Assembly (NCBI GenBank): GCA_004297725.1
Contig: SCUS01000151.1
Coordinates: forward strand, 1-64,000
Length of the DNA stretch: 64,000 nt
Source of the DNA: Myxococcaceae bacterium
Lineage (GTDB): Bacteria; Myxococcota_A; Polyangia; Polyangiales; Ga0077539
Direction of reading: 5' to 3'
Below, piece after piece: positions 36,506 to 45,700 of the stretch. The first letter of the stretch is position 1; every line of letters begins with the position of its first letter. Below the pieces are notes generated by a model. That model was not told the DNA's origin. It saw only the letters and a list, made by a program, of their open reading frames with translations, and ran no database searches. The position numbers were made by a program, and so were the translations under genes.

Positions 36506-37519
36506 GTGAACGCGCCGGACGACGATGAGCACGACCCTCCCCACGACAGCGATGACGACGCCCTGGTCGGCGAGGTGCTCGACGCCGAGGTGCTGGGGCA
36601 CGAGATCGTCCGCGCGCCCACGGAGGCCGAGCGGGCCCTCGTCACGACGGGTCCCCGAGACGCGCTGGGGCGCTTCCTGGAGGAGATCCGACGCTACCCC
36701 CTGCTCAGCGAGGAGGACGAGCGGGCCCTCGGGCGGCGCGCCCGCGACGAGGGCGACCCCGACGCCATGCGCCGGCTGGTGGTGCACAACCTCCGCCTCG
36801 TCGTGCACATCGCCTTCGAGTTTCGTCGGCAGTGGACCAACGCGCTCGACCTCATCCAGGAGGGCTCCACCGGGCTCGTCGAGGCGGCCCGCCGGTGGGA
36901 GCCCAGCCAGGGAGCCCGCTTCGGCACCTACGCGGCCTACTGGATACGCGCCTTCGTACTGAGGTTCCTGCTCACCAACTTCCGGCTGGTGCACACCGGC
37001 AACACCCGCGCGGGGCGCAAGCTCTTCTTCCAGCTCGAGCGGGAGCGCCAGCGGCTGCTGACCGCGGGCATCGACCCCACCCCGAAGCAGCTCGCCTCCA
37101 ACCTCGGGGTCGACGAATCCGACGTGCGCGAGGTCTCGGCCTCGCTCGAAGGGGGGGAGCTTTCCCTCGACGCGCCCTCCCCGGGCGGCGGGGCCAGAGG
37201 CCTCGACGTGGCGGCCAGGGAGCGAGACCCGGAGAACGCCGCGGCGGGCCACGAGGCGCTGGCGGCGCTCCGTGAGCTGGCCGACGGCTTCGGCCGGGAG
37301 CTCACCGACCCGAGGGAGCGGGCCCTCTGGGAGGAGCACCTGAGGAGCGAAGATCCACGGCCTTTGTCGGAGATCGCGGCGCGCTTCGGGCTGACCAAGC
37401 AGCGCCTCGGGCAGCTTGCCAACGGGCTCCGGGCGAGGTTCCGGGCGAGGCTGGTCGAGCGCTTCGGAGAGCAGGTGGAAGAGAGCCTCGGGGTGGGCGA
37501 CGAGGGCGGAGACGTGTAG
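36506..37519 (+). CDS. RpoH-like sigma-70 factor
   Basis: A 337-aa sigma factor. The N-terminus is acidic (residues 1-45). Region 1.2 and region 2 follow: FLEEIRRYPLLSEEDE, then VHNLRLVVHIAFEF, LIQEGSTGLVEAARRWE and FGTYAAYWIRAFV. The RpoH-type box is visible as RKLFFQLERER, and region 4 ends with LSEIAARFGLTKQRLGQL. This is the heat-shock (sigma-32) class, but the N-terminal acidic extension and divergent region 4 suggest a specialised paralogue. GTG start at 36506 (VNAPDDDE). It heads a codirectional run with a kinase and two surface proteins. Confidence 0.88.
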   Translation: MNAPDDDEHDPPHDSDDDALVGEVLDAEVLGHEIVRAPTEAERALVTTGPRDALGRFLEEIRRYPLLSEEDERALGRRARDEGDPDAMRRLVVHNLRLVVHIAFEFRRQWTNALDLIQEGSTGLVEAARRWEPSQGARFGTYAAYWIRAFVLRFLLTNFRLVHTGNTRAGRKLFFQLERERQRLLTAGIDPTPKQLASNLGVDESDVREVSASLEGGELSLDAPSPGGGARGLDVAARERDPENAAAGHEALAALRELADGFGRELTDPRERALWEEHLRSEDPRPLSEIAARFGLTKQRLGQLANGLRARFRARLVERFGEQVEESLGVGDEGGDV

Positions 37520-37576
37520 AAGGCGCACACGGGAGCTTGCGACGGCGCTTTCGCTGCACGCACAATCACCAGGCCA

Positions 37577-39118
37577 ATGGCGTCAGGCGCCGACAATCAA
37601 GAACCACCGAACGGAGACGCCTCCTCGGGCGGGCGTGTGCTCGGGCGATACGAGCTCCTCACGGAGATCGCCAGCGGAGGCATGGCTTCGGTGTTCCTCG
37701 GGCGGGCCAGGGGGGTCGCGGGCTTCGAGCGGGTGGTGGCCGTGAAGGTCTGCCACCCCCACCTGCGGGTCGACGAGGAGTTCGCGGAGATGTTCCTCGA
37801 CGAGGCGAGGCTCGCGGCGAAGATCCACCACCCCAACGTGGTGAGCACCCTCGACGTCGGCGACGACGACGGCCGGCTCTTCCTGGTGATGGAGTACATC
37901 GAGGGCGACCGGCTCTCCGGGCTCATCAAGGCCGCCGTCAAGCGCGGCCGGCGCATCCCTCCGCCCATCGCCGCGCGCATCTTCATCGACCTGCTCTCCG
38001 GCCTCCACGCGGCGCACGAGCTCGCCGGCAGCGACGGCGCCGAGCTCTCCGTCGTGCACCGCGACGTGTCGCCGCAGAACGTCCTGGTGGGCGTCGACGG
38101 CGTCGCCCGCATCACCGACTTCGGCATCGCCAAGACCGAGGCCCGCGTCACCGACACCGGGCTCCAGCAGATCAAGGGCAAGCTCGCGTACATGGCCCCG
38201 GAGCAGCTCGCGGGCGAGACGGTCACCCGGCGCAGCGACCTCTACGCCGCCGGCGTGGTGCTCTGGGAGACCCTCACGGGCAAGCGGCTCTTCCGGGGCG
38301 AGACCGACGTCGACACCGTGCAGCAGGTGGTCAAGGCCGAGGTCCCCCGTCCGTCGGAGATCGTCACCGACCTCGACCCGGCCTTCGACGCCGTGGTGAT
38401 GAAGGCCATCGACCGCGACCCGGAGAAGCGCTTCCCCACCGCCGCGGCCTTCGCCGAGGCGCTCGAGGAGCTGCCCATCAAGGTCGCCAACACCCGCGCG
38501 GTCAGCGCCCTGGTGCAAGACCTCCTCGGGGCCTCGCTCTCCGCGCGCCGCGACCTCGTGAAGCGCATCGGCGAGGGCGAGGCGCTCGTGCTCGCCGAGA
38601 TGACCAACCCCTCCGCGGTGCGCTTCGCCCGCACCGACCTCTCGCTCACCCTCGGCTCCTCGCTCCCCCCTCCGCTGCCGGCGCCCGAGGCGGTGCCCCT
38701 CGACGAGGAGCCCGAGGTCCCCTCCGAGGGCCCGTCGCGCGCGAGGAAGGCACTGCTCGTGGCGGTGCCGCTGCTGCTGGTGATCCTCCTCGCGGGCTTC
38801 GCGATGCGCTCGAAGCGCACCACCGATCGCTCCCCGCCCTCCCGCGTCGCCCACGTCGCGCCGCCGCCCGTCGCCGCGCCCCCGGAGCCTCCTCCCGCCG
38901 CGCCCGTGGCCGCGCCCCCGGAGCCTCCTCCCGCCGCGCCCGTGGCCGCGCCGCCGGAGTCCGAGCCCGTGGCCGTCGCTCGCCCGCTTGCCCGCCCGGT
39001 CGCCCGCCCTTCGGGCCGCCCCGGGGGCCATCGAGCGAGGGAGCCGCAGGGAGGCTCCGCCGCCACGCCTCCGAGCACGCCGCAGCCCGCCGGCGAATTC
39101 CGACCCGGATCGATCTGA
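37577..39118 (+). CDS. Membrane-anchored Ser/Thr protein kinase
   Basis: A 513-aa kinase with an N-terminal cytoplasmic catalytic domain: glycine loop (SGGMASVFLG), Lys57, HRDVSPQN at 161-168, and DFGIAK at 181-186. One hydrophobic helix at about 392-410 would place the Pro/Ala-rich tail (repeats of PPEPPPAAPVAA) outside the membrane. The HRDVSPQN form is the typical myxobacterial variant. ATG 37577, 57 bases after the sigma factor and three bases before the next gene. Partner and signal unknown. Confidence 0.94.
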   Translation: MASGADNQEPPNGDASSGGRVLGRYELLTEIASGGMASVFLGRARGVAGFERVVAVKVCHPHLRVDEEFAEMFLDEARLAAKIHHPNVVSTLDVGDDDGRLFLVMEYIEGDRLSGLIKAAVKRGRRIPPPIAARIFIDLLSGLHAAHELAGSDGAELSVVHRDVSPQNVLVGVDGVARITDFGIAKTEARVTDTGLQQIKGKLAYMAPEQLAGETVTRRSDLYAAGVVLWETLTGKRLFRGETDVDTVQQVVKAEVPRPSEIVTDLDPAFDAVVMKAIDRDPEKRFPTAAAFAEALEELPIKVANTRAVSALVQDLLGASLSARRDLVKRIGEGEALVLAEMTNPSAVRFARTDLSLTLGSSLPPPLPAPEAVPLDEEPEVPSEGPSRARKALLVAVPLLLVILLAGFAMRSKRTTDRSPPSRVAHVAPPPVAAPPEPPPAAPVAAPPEPPPAAPVAAPPESEPVAVARPLARPVARPSGRPGGHRAREPQGGSAATPPSTPQPAGEFRPGSI

Positions 39119-39121
39119 CCC

Positions 39122-40096
39122 ATGCGCATCACCACCCTCGCATTCGCAGCCCTCGTCGGTGTCTGCGTCCCCGGCGTCGCATCGGCGCAGGACAACACCG
39201 CCTTCGCCCAGCAGCGCTTCACCCGAGGCACGGCCCTCTACGACGCGAGGGACTTCCCTCAAGCCCTCGTAGAGTTTCGCGCCTCGATCGAGCTCTACGG
39301 CTCGCCCAACACCCGGCTCTACCTCGCCCGCTGCCTGCGGGAGCTGGGGCGCCTCGATGAGTCCGTGCCGGAGTTCGAGCGGGCGATGCGCGAGGCCGGT
39401 GACCGCGCGCGGCTCGACCCCCGCTACGTGCAGACCCGCGACGCCGCCCAGGCGGAGCTCCTGCAGGTGGAGCCCCGGGTGGGCCGGCTGACGCTGACGA
39501 TCCCCGACGCCCCGGAGGGCGCGTCCATCCGGGTCAACCAGCGGCCGGTGCCGGTGGCCGCGCTGGGCATCGCGATCCCCGTGATGCCCGGCCCGGTGAC
39601 CATCACCATCGAGGCGGCGGGCTTCGAGCCCGAAGAGCGGCACACCGAGGTGGCCGCGGGCCGCGAGGCGACCGTGGGCGTGGTGCTGCGCCGCCGCGCC
39701 GCCGCCGAGGGCTACACCGAGGTCGGCGCCCTCCGCAGACCCGTCGTCTCCGCCCGGCCGATGGCGCCCCGCGCGAGGGGTCCGAGCCGCTCGCTCGCGT
39801 GGATCGGCGTGGGCGTGGGCGCCGCGGGCTTCGTGGGCTTCGCGGCCTTCTACGCGCTGGCCAACGGCCGCTACGACGACCTCGGCGCCCGCTGCGTCGG
39901 CGGCTGCACCTCGGTCTCCCAGTCCGAGGTCGACGAGGGCCGCACCTTCCAGACGCTCACCAACATCTCGCTCGGCGTCGGCATCGCGGGCGCCGCCGCC
40001 GCGGTCACGCTCTTCGTCCTCGGCAGGCCCTCGGAGCCTCCGCCGGTCACCGTGTCCGTGGGATCGCGCAGCGTCAGCGTGGGAGGTTCGTTCTGA
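39122..40096 (+). CDS. Secreted TPR/PEGA-like protein with membrane anchor
   Basis: A 324-aa exported protein with signal peptide MRITTLAFAALVGVCVPGVASA. Residues 25-95 resemble two TPR units (FTRGTALYDARDFPQALVEF, then YLARCLRELGRLDES). A PEGA-like beta domain follows (SIRVNQRPVPVAA, then GPVTITIEAAGFEPEER). Two C-terminal hydrophobic segments (around 225-245 and 280-300) flank a loop with two Cys. The layout is common in myxobacterial genes next to kinases. ATG 39122; the last base of its stop is the first base of the next gene. Confidence 0.82.
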   Translation: MRITTLAFAALVGVCVPGVASAQDNTAFAQQRFTRGTALYDARDFPQALVEFRASIELYGSPNTRLYLARCLRELGRLDESVPEFERAMREAGDRARLDPRYVQTRDAAQAELLQVEPRVGRLTLTIPDAPEGASIRVNQRPVPVAALGIAIPVMPGPVTITIEAAGFEPEERHTEVAAGREATVGVVLRRRAAAEGYTEVGALRRPVVSARPMAPRARGPSRSLAWIGVGVGAAGFVGFAAFYALANGRYDDLGARCVGGCTSVSQSEVDEGRTFQTLTNISLGVGIAGAAAAVTLFVLGRPSEPPPVTVSVGSRSVSVGGSF

Positions 40097-42606
40097 TGGG
40101 CCATCGAGTCTTCCAACGCGCGGTGGCCATCGCGTCGCTCTGCACCCTGGGCTGTAGCTGGGACTGGGACCGGTACACCCCCGGCGCCGCGGTCGACGCG
40201 GGCTCCGACCTCGGCGGTCCCATGGACGCCCCGGACGCTCCCTCGGGCTGCGCCTCGGACGACGAGTGCGCCCGCGCCTCCGCCGATCGCCCGCTGTGCG
40301 AGGCGAGCACCGGACGCTGCGTCGCGTGCGTCCCCTCGCGCGACACCTGCGGCGCCGGCCGCTACTGCGCCTCGGACAACACCTGTGCGACGGGGTGCAA
40401 CAGCGACCAGGGCTGCGCGGTCGCGCCCTCGGACGGCGGCGCGATCGACGCGGGCGCCGGCGTCGGGCGCTGCGACCTGACGAGCCACACGTGCGTGCAG
40501 TGTCTCGCCAACGAGCATTGCCCCATCGGCGCGCGCTGCGTCGACCGGGCCTGCGTCCCGGGCTGCGACGCCACCCGCGGCTGCCCGGAGGGCCGGTCGT
40601 GCTGCGGCGGCGGCTGCGTCGACACGGCGGCGGACGCCACCCACTGCGGCGCCTGCGGATCGCTCTGCAGCACCCTCAACGGCGTCCCCGCGTGCTCCGG
40701 GGGACGGTGCGGCGTGGGTCGCTGCAACGAGCCCTTCGGCGACTGCGACGGCGACCCGACCACCGGCTGCGAGACCAACACCCGCACCGCCGTGTCCCAC
40801 TGCGGAGCGTGCGGCGCGGCGTGCTCGGCGCGCGCCAACGCGACGGCCTCGTGCGCGGAGGGCGCGTGCAGCTACGCCTGCGCGACGGGCTTCGGCGACT
40901 GCGACGGCGACCCCTCCAACGGCTGCGAGACCGCCCTCTCCACCACGCTCTCCCACTGCGGCCGATGCGGCAACGCGTGCAGCTTCACCGGAGGCGTCGG
41001 GGCCTGCGTGGGCGGGGTGTGCACCCGCACCGCCTGCGCCACCGGCCGCGGCGACTGCGACGGCAACACCGCCAACGGCTGCGAGGTCGACCTCCAGAGC
41101 GACGCGACCAACTGCCGGATGTGCGGCGTGGCCTGCTCCTTCCCCAGGGCGACCGCGATCTGCGCCTCGGGGACCTGCGCCATCGGCCGCTGCGAGGCGG
41201 GCTTCGACAACTGCGACGGGATGGCCGCCAACGGCTGCGAGACCGACCTCAACGCCTCGCTCTCGCACTGCGGCGCGTGCGGCCGGAGCTGCGCCTTCCC
41301 CAACGCGGCGGCCTCCTGCGCGGCGGGCGTGTGCTCCATCGGCGCCTGCACGTCGGGGATGGGCAACTGCGACGGCAGCGCGGTCAACGGCTGCGAGGTG
41401 AACACCGTCACCAGCGTGCAGCACTGCGGCCGCTGCGGCTCGGCCTGCCCGGCGAGGGCGAACGCCGCCGCCACCTGCGCCGCCGGAGCCTGCGGGTTTA
41501 CCTGCCTCGCAGGCTTCGCGGACTGCGACGGCGTGGCCTCCAACGGCTGCGAGGTGAACACCAGCACCAGCTCGACCCACTGCGGCCGCTGCGGCGCGGG
41601 GTGCACGCTGTTCAACGCGGTCGGGGTGTGCCGCTCGGGCGCCTGCGCCGTCGGGAGCTGCCTCGCGGGCTTCGCGGACTGCGACGGCGTGGCCTCCAAC
41701 GGCTGCGAGGTCGACACCCGCAGCAGCGTCTCCGACTGCGGCGCCTGCGGTCGGGTCTGCGCGCCGGCCAACGCGGTCGGCGTCTGCGTCGCGGGCGCGT
41801 GCAACGTCGCCTCGTGCACGCCCAACTTCGCCAACTGCGACTTCGACCCCACCAACGGCTGCGAGACCATCCCCGTGGCGAACCCGCTGCACTGCGGCGC
41901 GTGCGGAAACGCCTGCGTGGCGGGGCGCACGTGCGAGGCCGGGCGGTGCACCGTCGCCGCCTTCGCGGGGTACAGCGTCGCCGCCTCGCCGGGCACCGTC
42001 ACCTGGGTCGACGCCTGCGTCGCTCCGGGAGCGATTCAGGTGCTCGTCGGCCAGGACGATCAGCTGGTGCGCGGGGCGCTGCCCTTCCCGGTGGAGTTCT
42101 GGGGGAGCACCAACTTCACGTACTTCGTGAGCAGCAACGGCTGGGTCGGCTTCGGGGACTACTACGCCAACATCTCGGCGATCCCGAGCGTGACCCCGTA
42201 CCGGCACTTCGGTTCGCTGCCCCGCGACGGGACGCCCTACCCGGCGGCCTATGTGTTCGGCGTCGACCTGGTGCAGGGCTCTCGCGGGGTCTGCATCGCG
42301 ACGCTCGGCACGGCGCCGAACCGACGCTTCGTGGTGCAGAGCAACGCGGCGAAGCTCTTCCTCAGCACGCCCGACGCCTCCACGCAGCTCTCGCCCAGCA
42401 GCTTCTCGTACGAGCTCATCGCGTACGAGGGCAGCGGCACGCTCGACATGGTCTACAGCGCCCCCTTCTTCGGCCCCGACTCGGCGCCGATGATCGCGCA
42501 GACCAACGTGAGCGTCGGGCTGCAGGACTTCCACCTGCCGCTCCGCGCTTCGACCTGGACGGGCACCGTCTCGGGCACCACGCGCATCCGCTTCACGCCG
42601 AACTGA
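40096..42606 (+). CDS. Giant cysteine-rich repeat lipoprotein
   Basis: An 836-aa surface protein. A signal peptide leads to lipobox Cys in ASLCTLGCSWDWD. An Asp/Ala/Pro linker and cysteine pairs follow. From about 200 to 620 there are roughly ten repeats of about 40 aa with the pattern CDGD..NGCE..T....HCGxCG.xC and an Asn/Ala/Ser-rich turn. Each carries about six cysteines, so disulfide pairs and an extended, oxidised rod are likely. The C-terminus (YSVAASPGTVTWVD, then SSNGWVGFGDYY) is a separate beta domain, like NGWxGF nidogen-type folds. ATG 40096 overlaps the previous stop by one base. Ends toward a hairpin shared with the opposing gene. Confidence 0.85.
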   Translation: MGHRVFQRAVAIASLCTLGCSWDWDRYTPGAAVDAGSDLGGPMDAPDAPSGCASDDECARASADRPLCEASTGRCVACVPSRDTCGAGRYCASDNTCATGCNSDQGCAVAPSDGGAIDAGAGVGRCDLTSHTCVQCLANEHCPIGARCVDRACVPGCDATRGCPEGRSCCGGGCVDTAADATHCGACGSLCSTLNGVPACSGGRCGVGRCNEPFGDCDGDPTTGCETNTRTAVSHCGACGAACSARANATASCAEGACSYACATGFGDCDGDPSNGCETALSTTLSHCGRCGNACSFTGGVGACVGGVCTRTACATGRGDCDGNTANGCEVDLQSDATNCRMCGVACSFPRATAICASGTCAIGRCEAGFDNCDGMAANGCETDLNASLSHCGACGRSCAFPNAAASCAAGVCSIGACTSGMGNCDGSAVNGCEVNTVTSVQHCGRCGSACPARANAAATCAAGACGFTCLAGFADCDGVASNGCEVNTSTSSTHCGRCGAGCTLFNAVGVCRSGACAVGSCLAGFADCDGVASNGCEVDTRSSVSDCGACGRVCAPANAVGVCVAGACNVASCTPNFANCDFDPTNGCETIPVANPLHCGACGNACVAGRTCEAGRCTVAAFAGYSVAASPGTVTWVDACVAPGAIQVLVGQDDQLVRGALPFPVEFWGSTNFTYFVSSNGWVGFGDYYANISAIPSVTPYRHFGSLPRDGTPYPAAYVFGVDLVQGSRGVCIATLGTAPNRRFVVQSNAAKLFLSTPDASTQLSPSSFSYELIAYEGSGTLDMVYSAPFFGPDSAPMIAQTNVSVGLQDFHLPLRASTWTGTVSGTTRIRFTPN

Positions 42607-42670
42607 TCGGCGCGGAGCGGCCTTCGGTCGGGTCGGGGCGAGGGCTTTACAGGGGAGGGAGGGAGCGGCG

Positions 42671-42695
42671 ACCGGGGATCATCGGGATCCCCGGT
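42671..42695. terminator. Bidirectional hairpin between convergent Cys-rich genes
   Basis: A perfect 10-bp stem (42671-42680 ACCGGGGATC with 42686-42695 GATCCCCGGT) closes a five-base loop. With one bulged base it extends by five more pairs to about 42665-42700. It lies in the 110-base gap between the stops of two converging genes, so it can terminate both. A clear U-tract is absent on either side. Confidence 0.6.
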
Positions 42696-42716
42696 GCCGC
42701 GACCGGTCGGGCGCGA

Positions 42717-45700
42717 TCAGAGGTCGAGGACGACCACGCCGGGGAAGGACGCCGTGCAGGCGATGTTGCCGTCGGTGCGACCGCGGACCCCAGATCGGCG
42801 GGCGACCTCGATGCCGTTGCGGACCACCACGAGGGTCCAGGTCGTACCGGCGACCGCGCCCGTGTACGCCTCCGGGCACACGTAGTAGCGGCCCGGGGTG
42901 TACGAGGCGTTCCAGTAGATGTTCTCGGGGCCGCGGGTGGAGGTGTCGTCGCGGTCGAGCGTGCCGCCGCAGGCCGAGCGGTTGCCGTAGTAGATCTCCG
43001 TCCCGCAGGGCGGCCGGACGTGGAGGTCCATGTCGCCGTTGGTGGTCCAGGTCAGGGTGAAGCGAAGCGACCCCTGGCCGACGCACACGCCGCTCACGCA
43101 GGCCTGCGTGGCGGTGCACGCGCGGCCGCAGGCGCCGCAGTTGCCGTTGTCGCTGGTCAGGTTGCGGCAGGTGCCCGAGCAGTTGGACTGGCCCGACGGG
43201 CACACGCAGTTGCCCGACAGGTCGCACGAGCCGCCCGCGGGCGTGGAGCAGGTCCCCGAGGTGCGCGGCACCGCCGAGCAGACGGTGGTCGTCCCCGAGC
43301 AGATGATGGTGCCCGCCTGGGCGCAGCCGCCGGTGCCCGCGGAGGAGCACGCCCCTCCCGTCGCGCGGCAGGTGCCGCCGCAGTTGGTCTGTCCCGCCGG
43401 GCAGGTACGCACGCAGGTGCCCGCGCTGCAGGTCACGCCGCCGCCGATCGGGGCCGAGCACACGATGCCGCAGCCGCCGCAGTTGTTCGTGTCGCTGGTC
43501 AGCGCGCGGCAGGTGCCGCCGCAGTTGGTCTGACCCGCCGGGCAGGCGCACACGCCGCCCGCGCCGCAGGCTCCACCCACGGGCGACGAGCAGGTCCCCG
43601 AGGTGCGCGGCACCGCCGAGCAGACGGTGGTCGTCCCCGAGCAGATGATGGTGCCCGCCTGGGCGCAGCCGCCGGTGCCCGCGGAGGCGCAGGCCGCGCC
43701 GGTCGCCCGGCACACCCCGCCGCAGTTGGTCTGACCCGCCGGGCACGCCTGCACGCAGGTGCTCCCGCTGCAGCTCACGCTGCCTCCGGTCGGGGCCGTA
43801 CACACGCGGCCGCACGCGCCGCAGTTGGCCGCGCTCGATCGGGTGTCGACCTCGCAGCCGTTGGAGGCCAGGCCGTCGCAGTTGGCGAAGCCCGCGTTGC
43901 ACGCGCCGATGCCGCACACGCCCGCCACGCAGGTGGACGTCCCGTTGGCCGCCGAGCAGACGTTGCCGCAGCGGCCGCAGCTCCCGGTGTTGGTCCGGGT
44001 GTCGACCTCGCAGCCGTTGAGGGGGTTGCCGTCGCAGTCCGCGAAGCCCGCGTTGCAGGTGAAGCCGCACGCGCCGGAGGAGCAGAACACCGACGCGTTC
44101 GCCCGCGCCGCGCAGGTGCGGCCGCAGCCGCCGCAGTGCAGCACGCTGGTGCCGGTGTTCACCTCGCAGCCGTTGAGGGGGTTGCCGTCGCAGTCACCCG
44201 AGCCCGCGGCGCAGGTGCCGATCGCGCAGACGCCCGCCACGCAGACCCGCGACCCGGAGGGCGGGGTCGGGCAGGCGTTGGTGCAGCGGCCGCAGTTGTT
44301 GACGTCGCTGATCGTCGCGATCTCGCAGCCGTCGCTGTAGAAGTTGTTGCAGTCGGCGAAGCCGGGGTTGCAGCGGTCGAGCCTGCAGGCGCCCGCGACG
44401 CAGGCCGCGACGCCGTTGGCGGCGAAGCACACGCTGCCGCACGCGCCGCAGTTGTTGGTGTTGGTGCGAAGGTCGGTCTCGCAGCCGTTGGTGGGGTCGC
44501 CGTCGCAGTCCCCGTAGCCCGCGTTGCACACGCCGACGACGCACGCTCCGCCGCGGCACGCCGCGGTGGCGTTGGGGATCACGCAGGTGCGCCCGCAGGC
44601 GCCGCAGTTGGTGGGGCTGGTCTGCGTGTCGACCTCGCAGCCGTTGTCGGTGTTCATGTCGCAGTCGGCGCGCCCGGTGGCGCAGCCGCCGACCACGCAG
44701 GAGCCCGCGGTGCAGGCCGCGGAGCCGCCCGCGACGGCGCACGCGTTGTTGCAGCGCCCGCAGTGCGTCGAGGTGGTGCGGGTGTCGACCTCGCAGCCGT
44801 TCTCGGGCATCCCGTCGCAGTCCGCGAAGCCCTCGTTGCACATCCCCACGCGGCACGCCCCGGCGGTGCAGCTCGGGGTGCCGTTGGGGATCACGCAGGG
44901 CCGGCCGCAGGCGCCGCAGTGCGTGTTGTCCGTGCGGGTGTCGACCTCGCAGCCGTTGGCGGCCATGCCGTCGCAGTCCGCGAAGCCCTCGGCGCACGAG
45001 GCGCCGCAGCGGCCCATCATGCAGGTGGCCGACCCGTTGGTGGGCACCGGGCACATGGTTCCGCAGGTGCCGCAGTGCGAGGTGCTCGCGCGGACGTCGA
45101 CCTCGCAGCCGTTGGAGGCCATGCCGTCGCAGTCGCCGAAGCCCTCGTCGCACGCCGTGACGATGCACGCGCCCATCGCGCAGGCGCCGGTGCCGCTCGA
45201 CGGCGAGCAGGTGTTCATGCACCGGCCGCAGTGGGTGCGGTCGGTGCGCAGGTCGACCTCGCAGCCGTTCTCCGCCACGCCGTCGCAGTCCGCGAAGCCC
45301 GCGAGGCAGGTGAACCCGCAGGCCCCCGCGGCGCAGCTCGGGCTCGCGTTGGCCGGCGTCGGGCAGACGCGCCCGCAGCTACCGCAGTTGTTGAGGTCCG
45401 AGAGGGTGTTGGTCTCGCAGCCGTTGGCCACGGTGCTGTCGCAGTCGCGGAAGGCGCCGGTGCACTCGGCGATGCGGCAGGTGCCCATCTCGCAGCGCGG
45501 CGCGCCGTTGGGCGTGGTGCAGGTCGTCCCGCACATCCCGCAGTTGGCCGTGTTGGCCTGCGTGTCGACGCAGCCGCCGCCGCAGCAGGCCTCGCCCATG
45601 CCGCAGCGCGAGGAGTCCGTGCAGCCCGTCACGCACACGCTGCCGACGCAGCGCTGGCCCGTCGCGCACTGGTCGTCGGTGACGCAGTCGACGCAGGTGC

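Noticed and set aside
43246..43687. Repeats read as a CRISPR array or mobile element
   Set aside because: Only two long copies, inside a coding frame with in-frame spacing and no spacers, terminal repeats or transposase; it is a gene-internal duplication.
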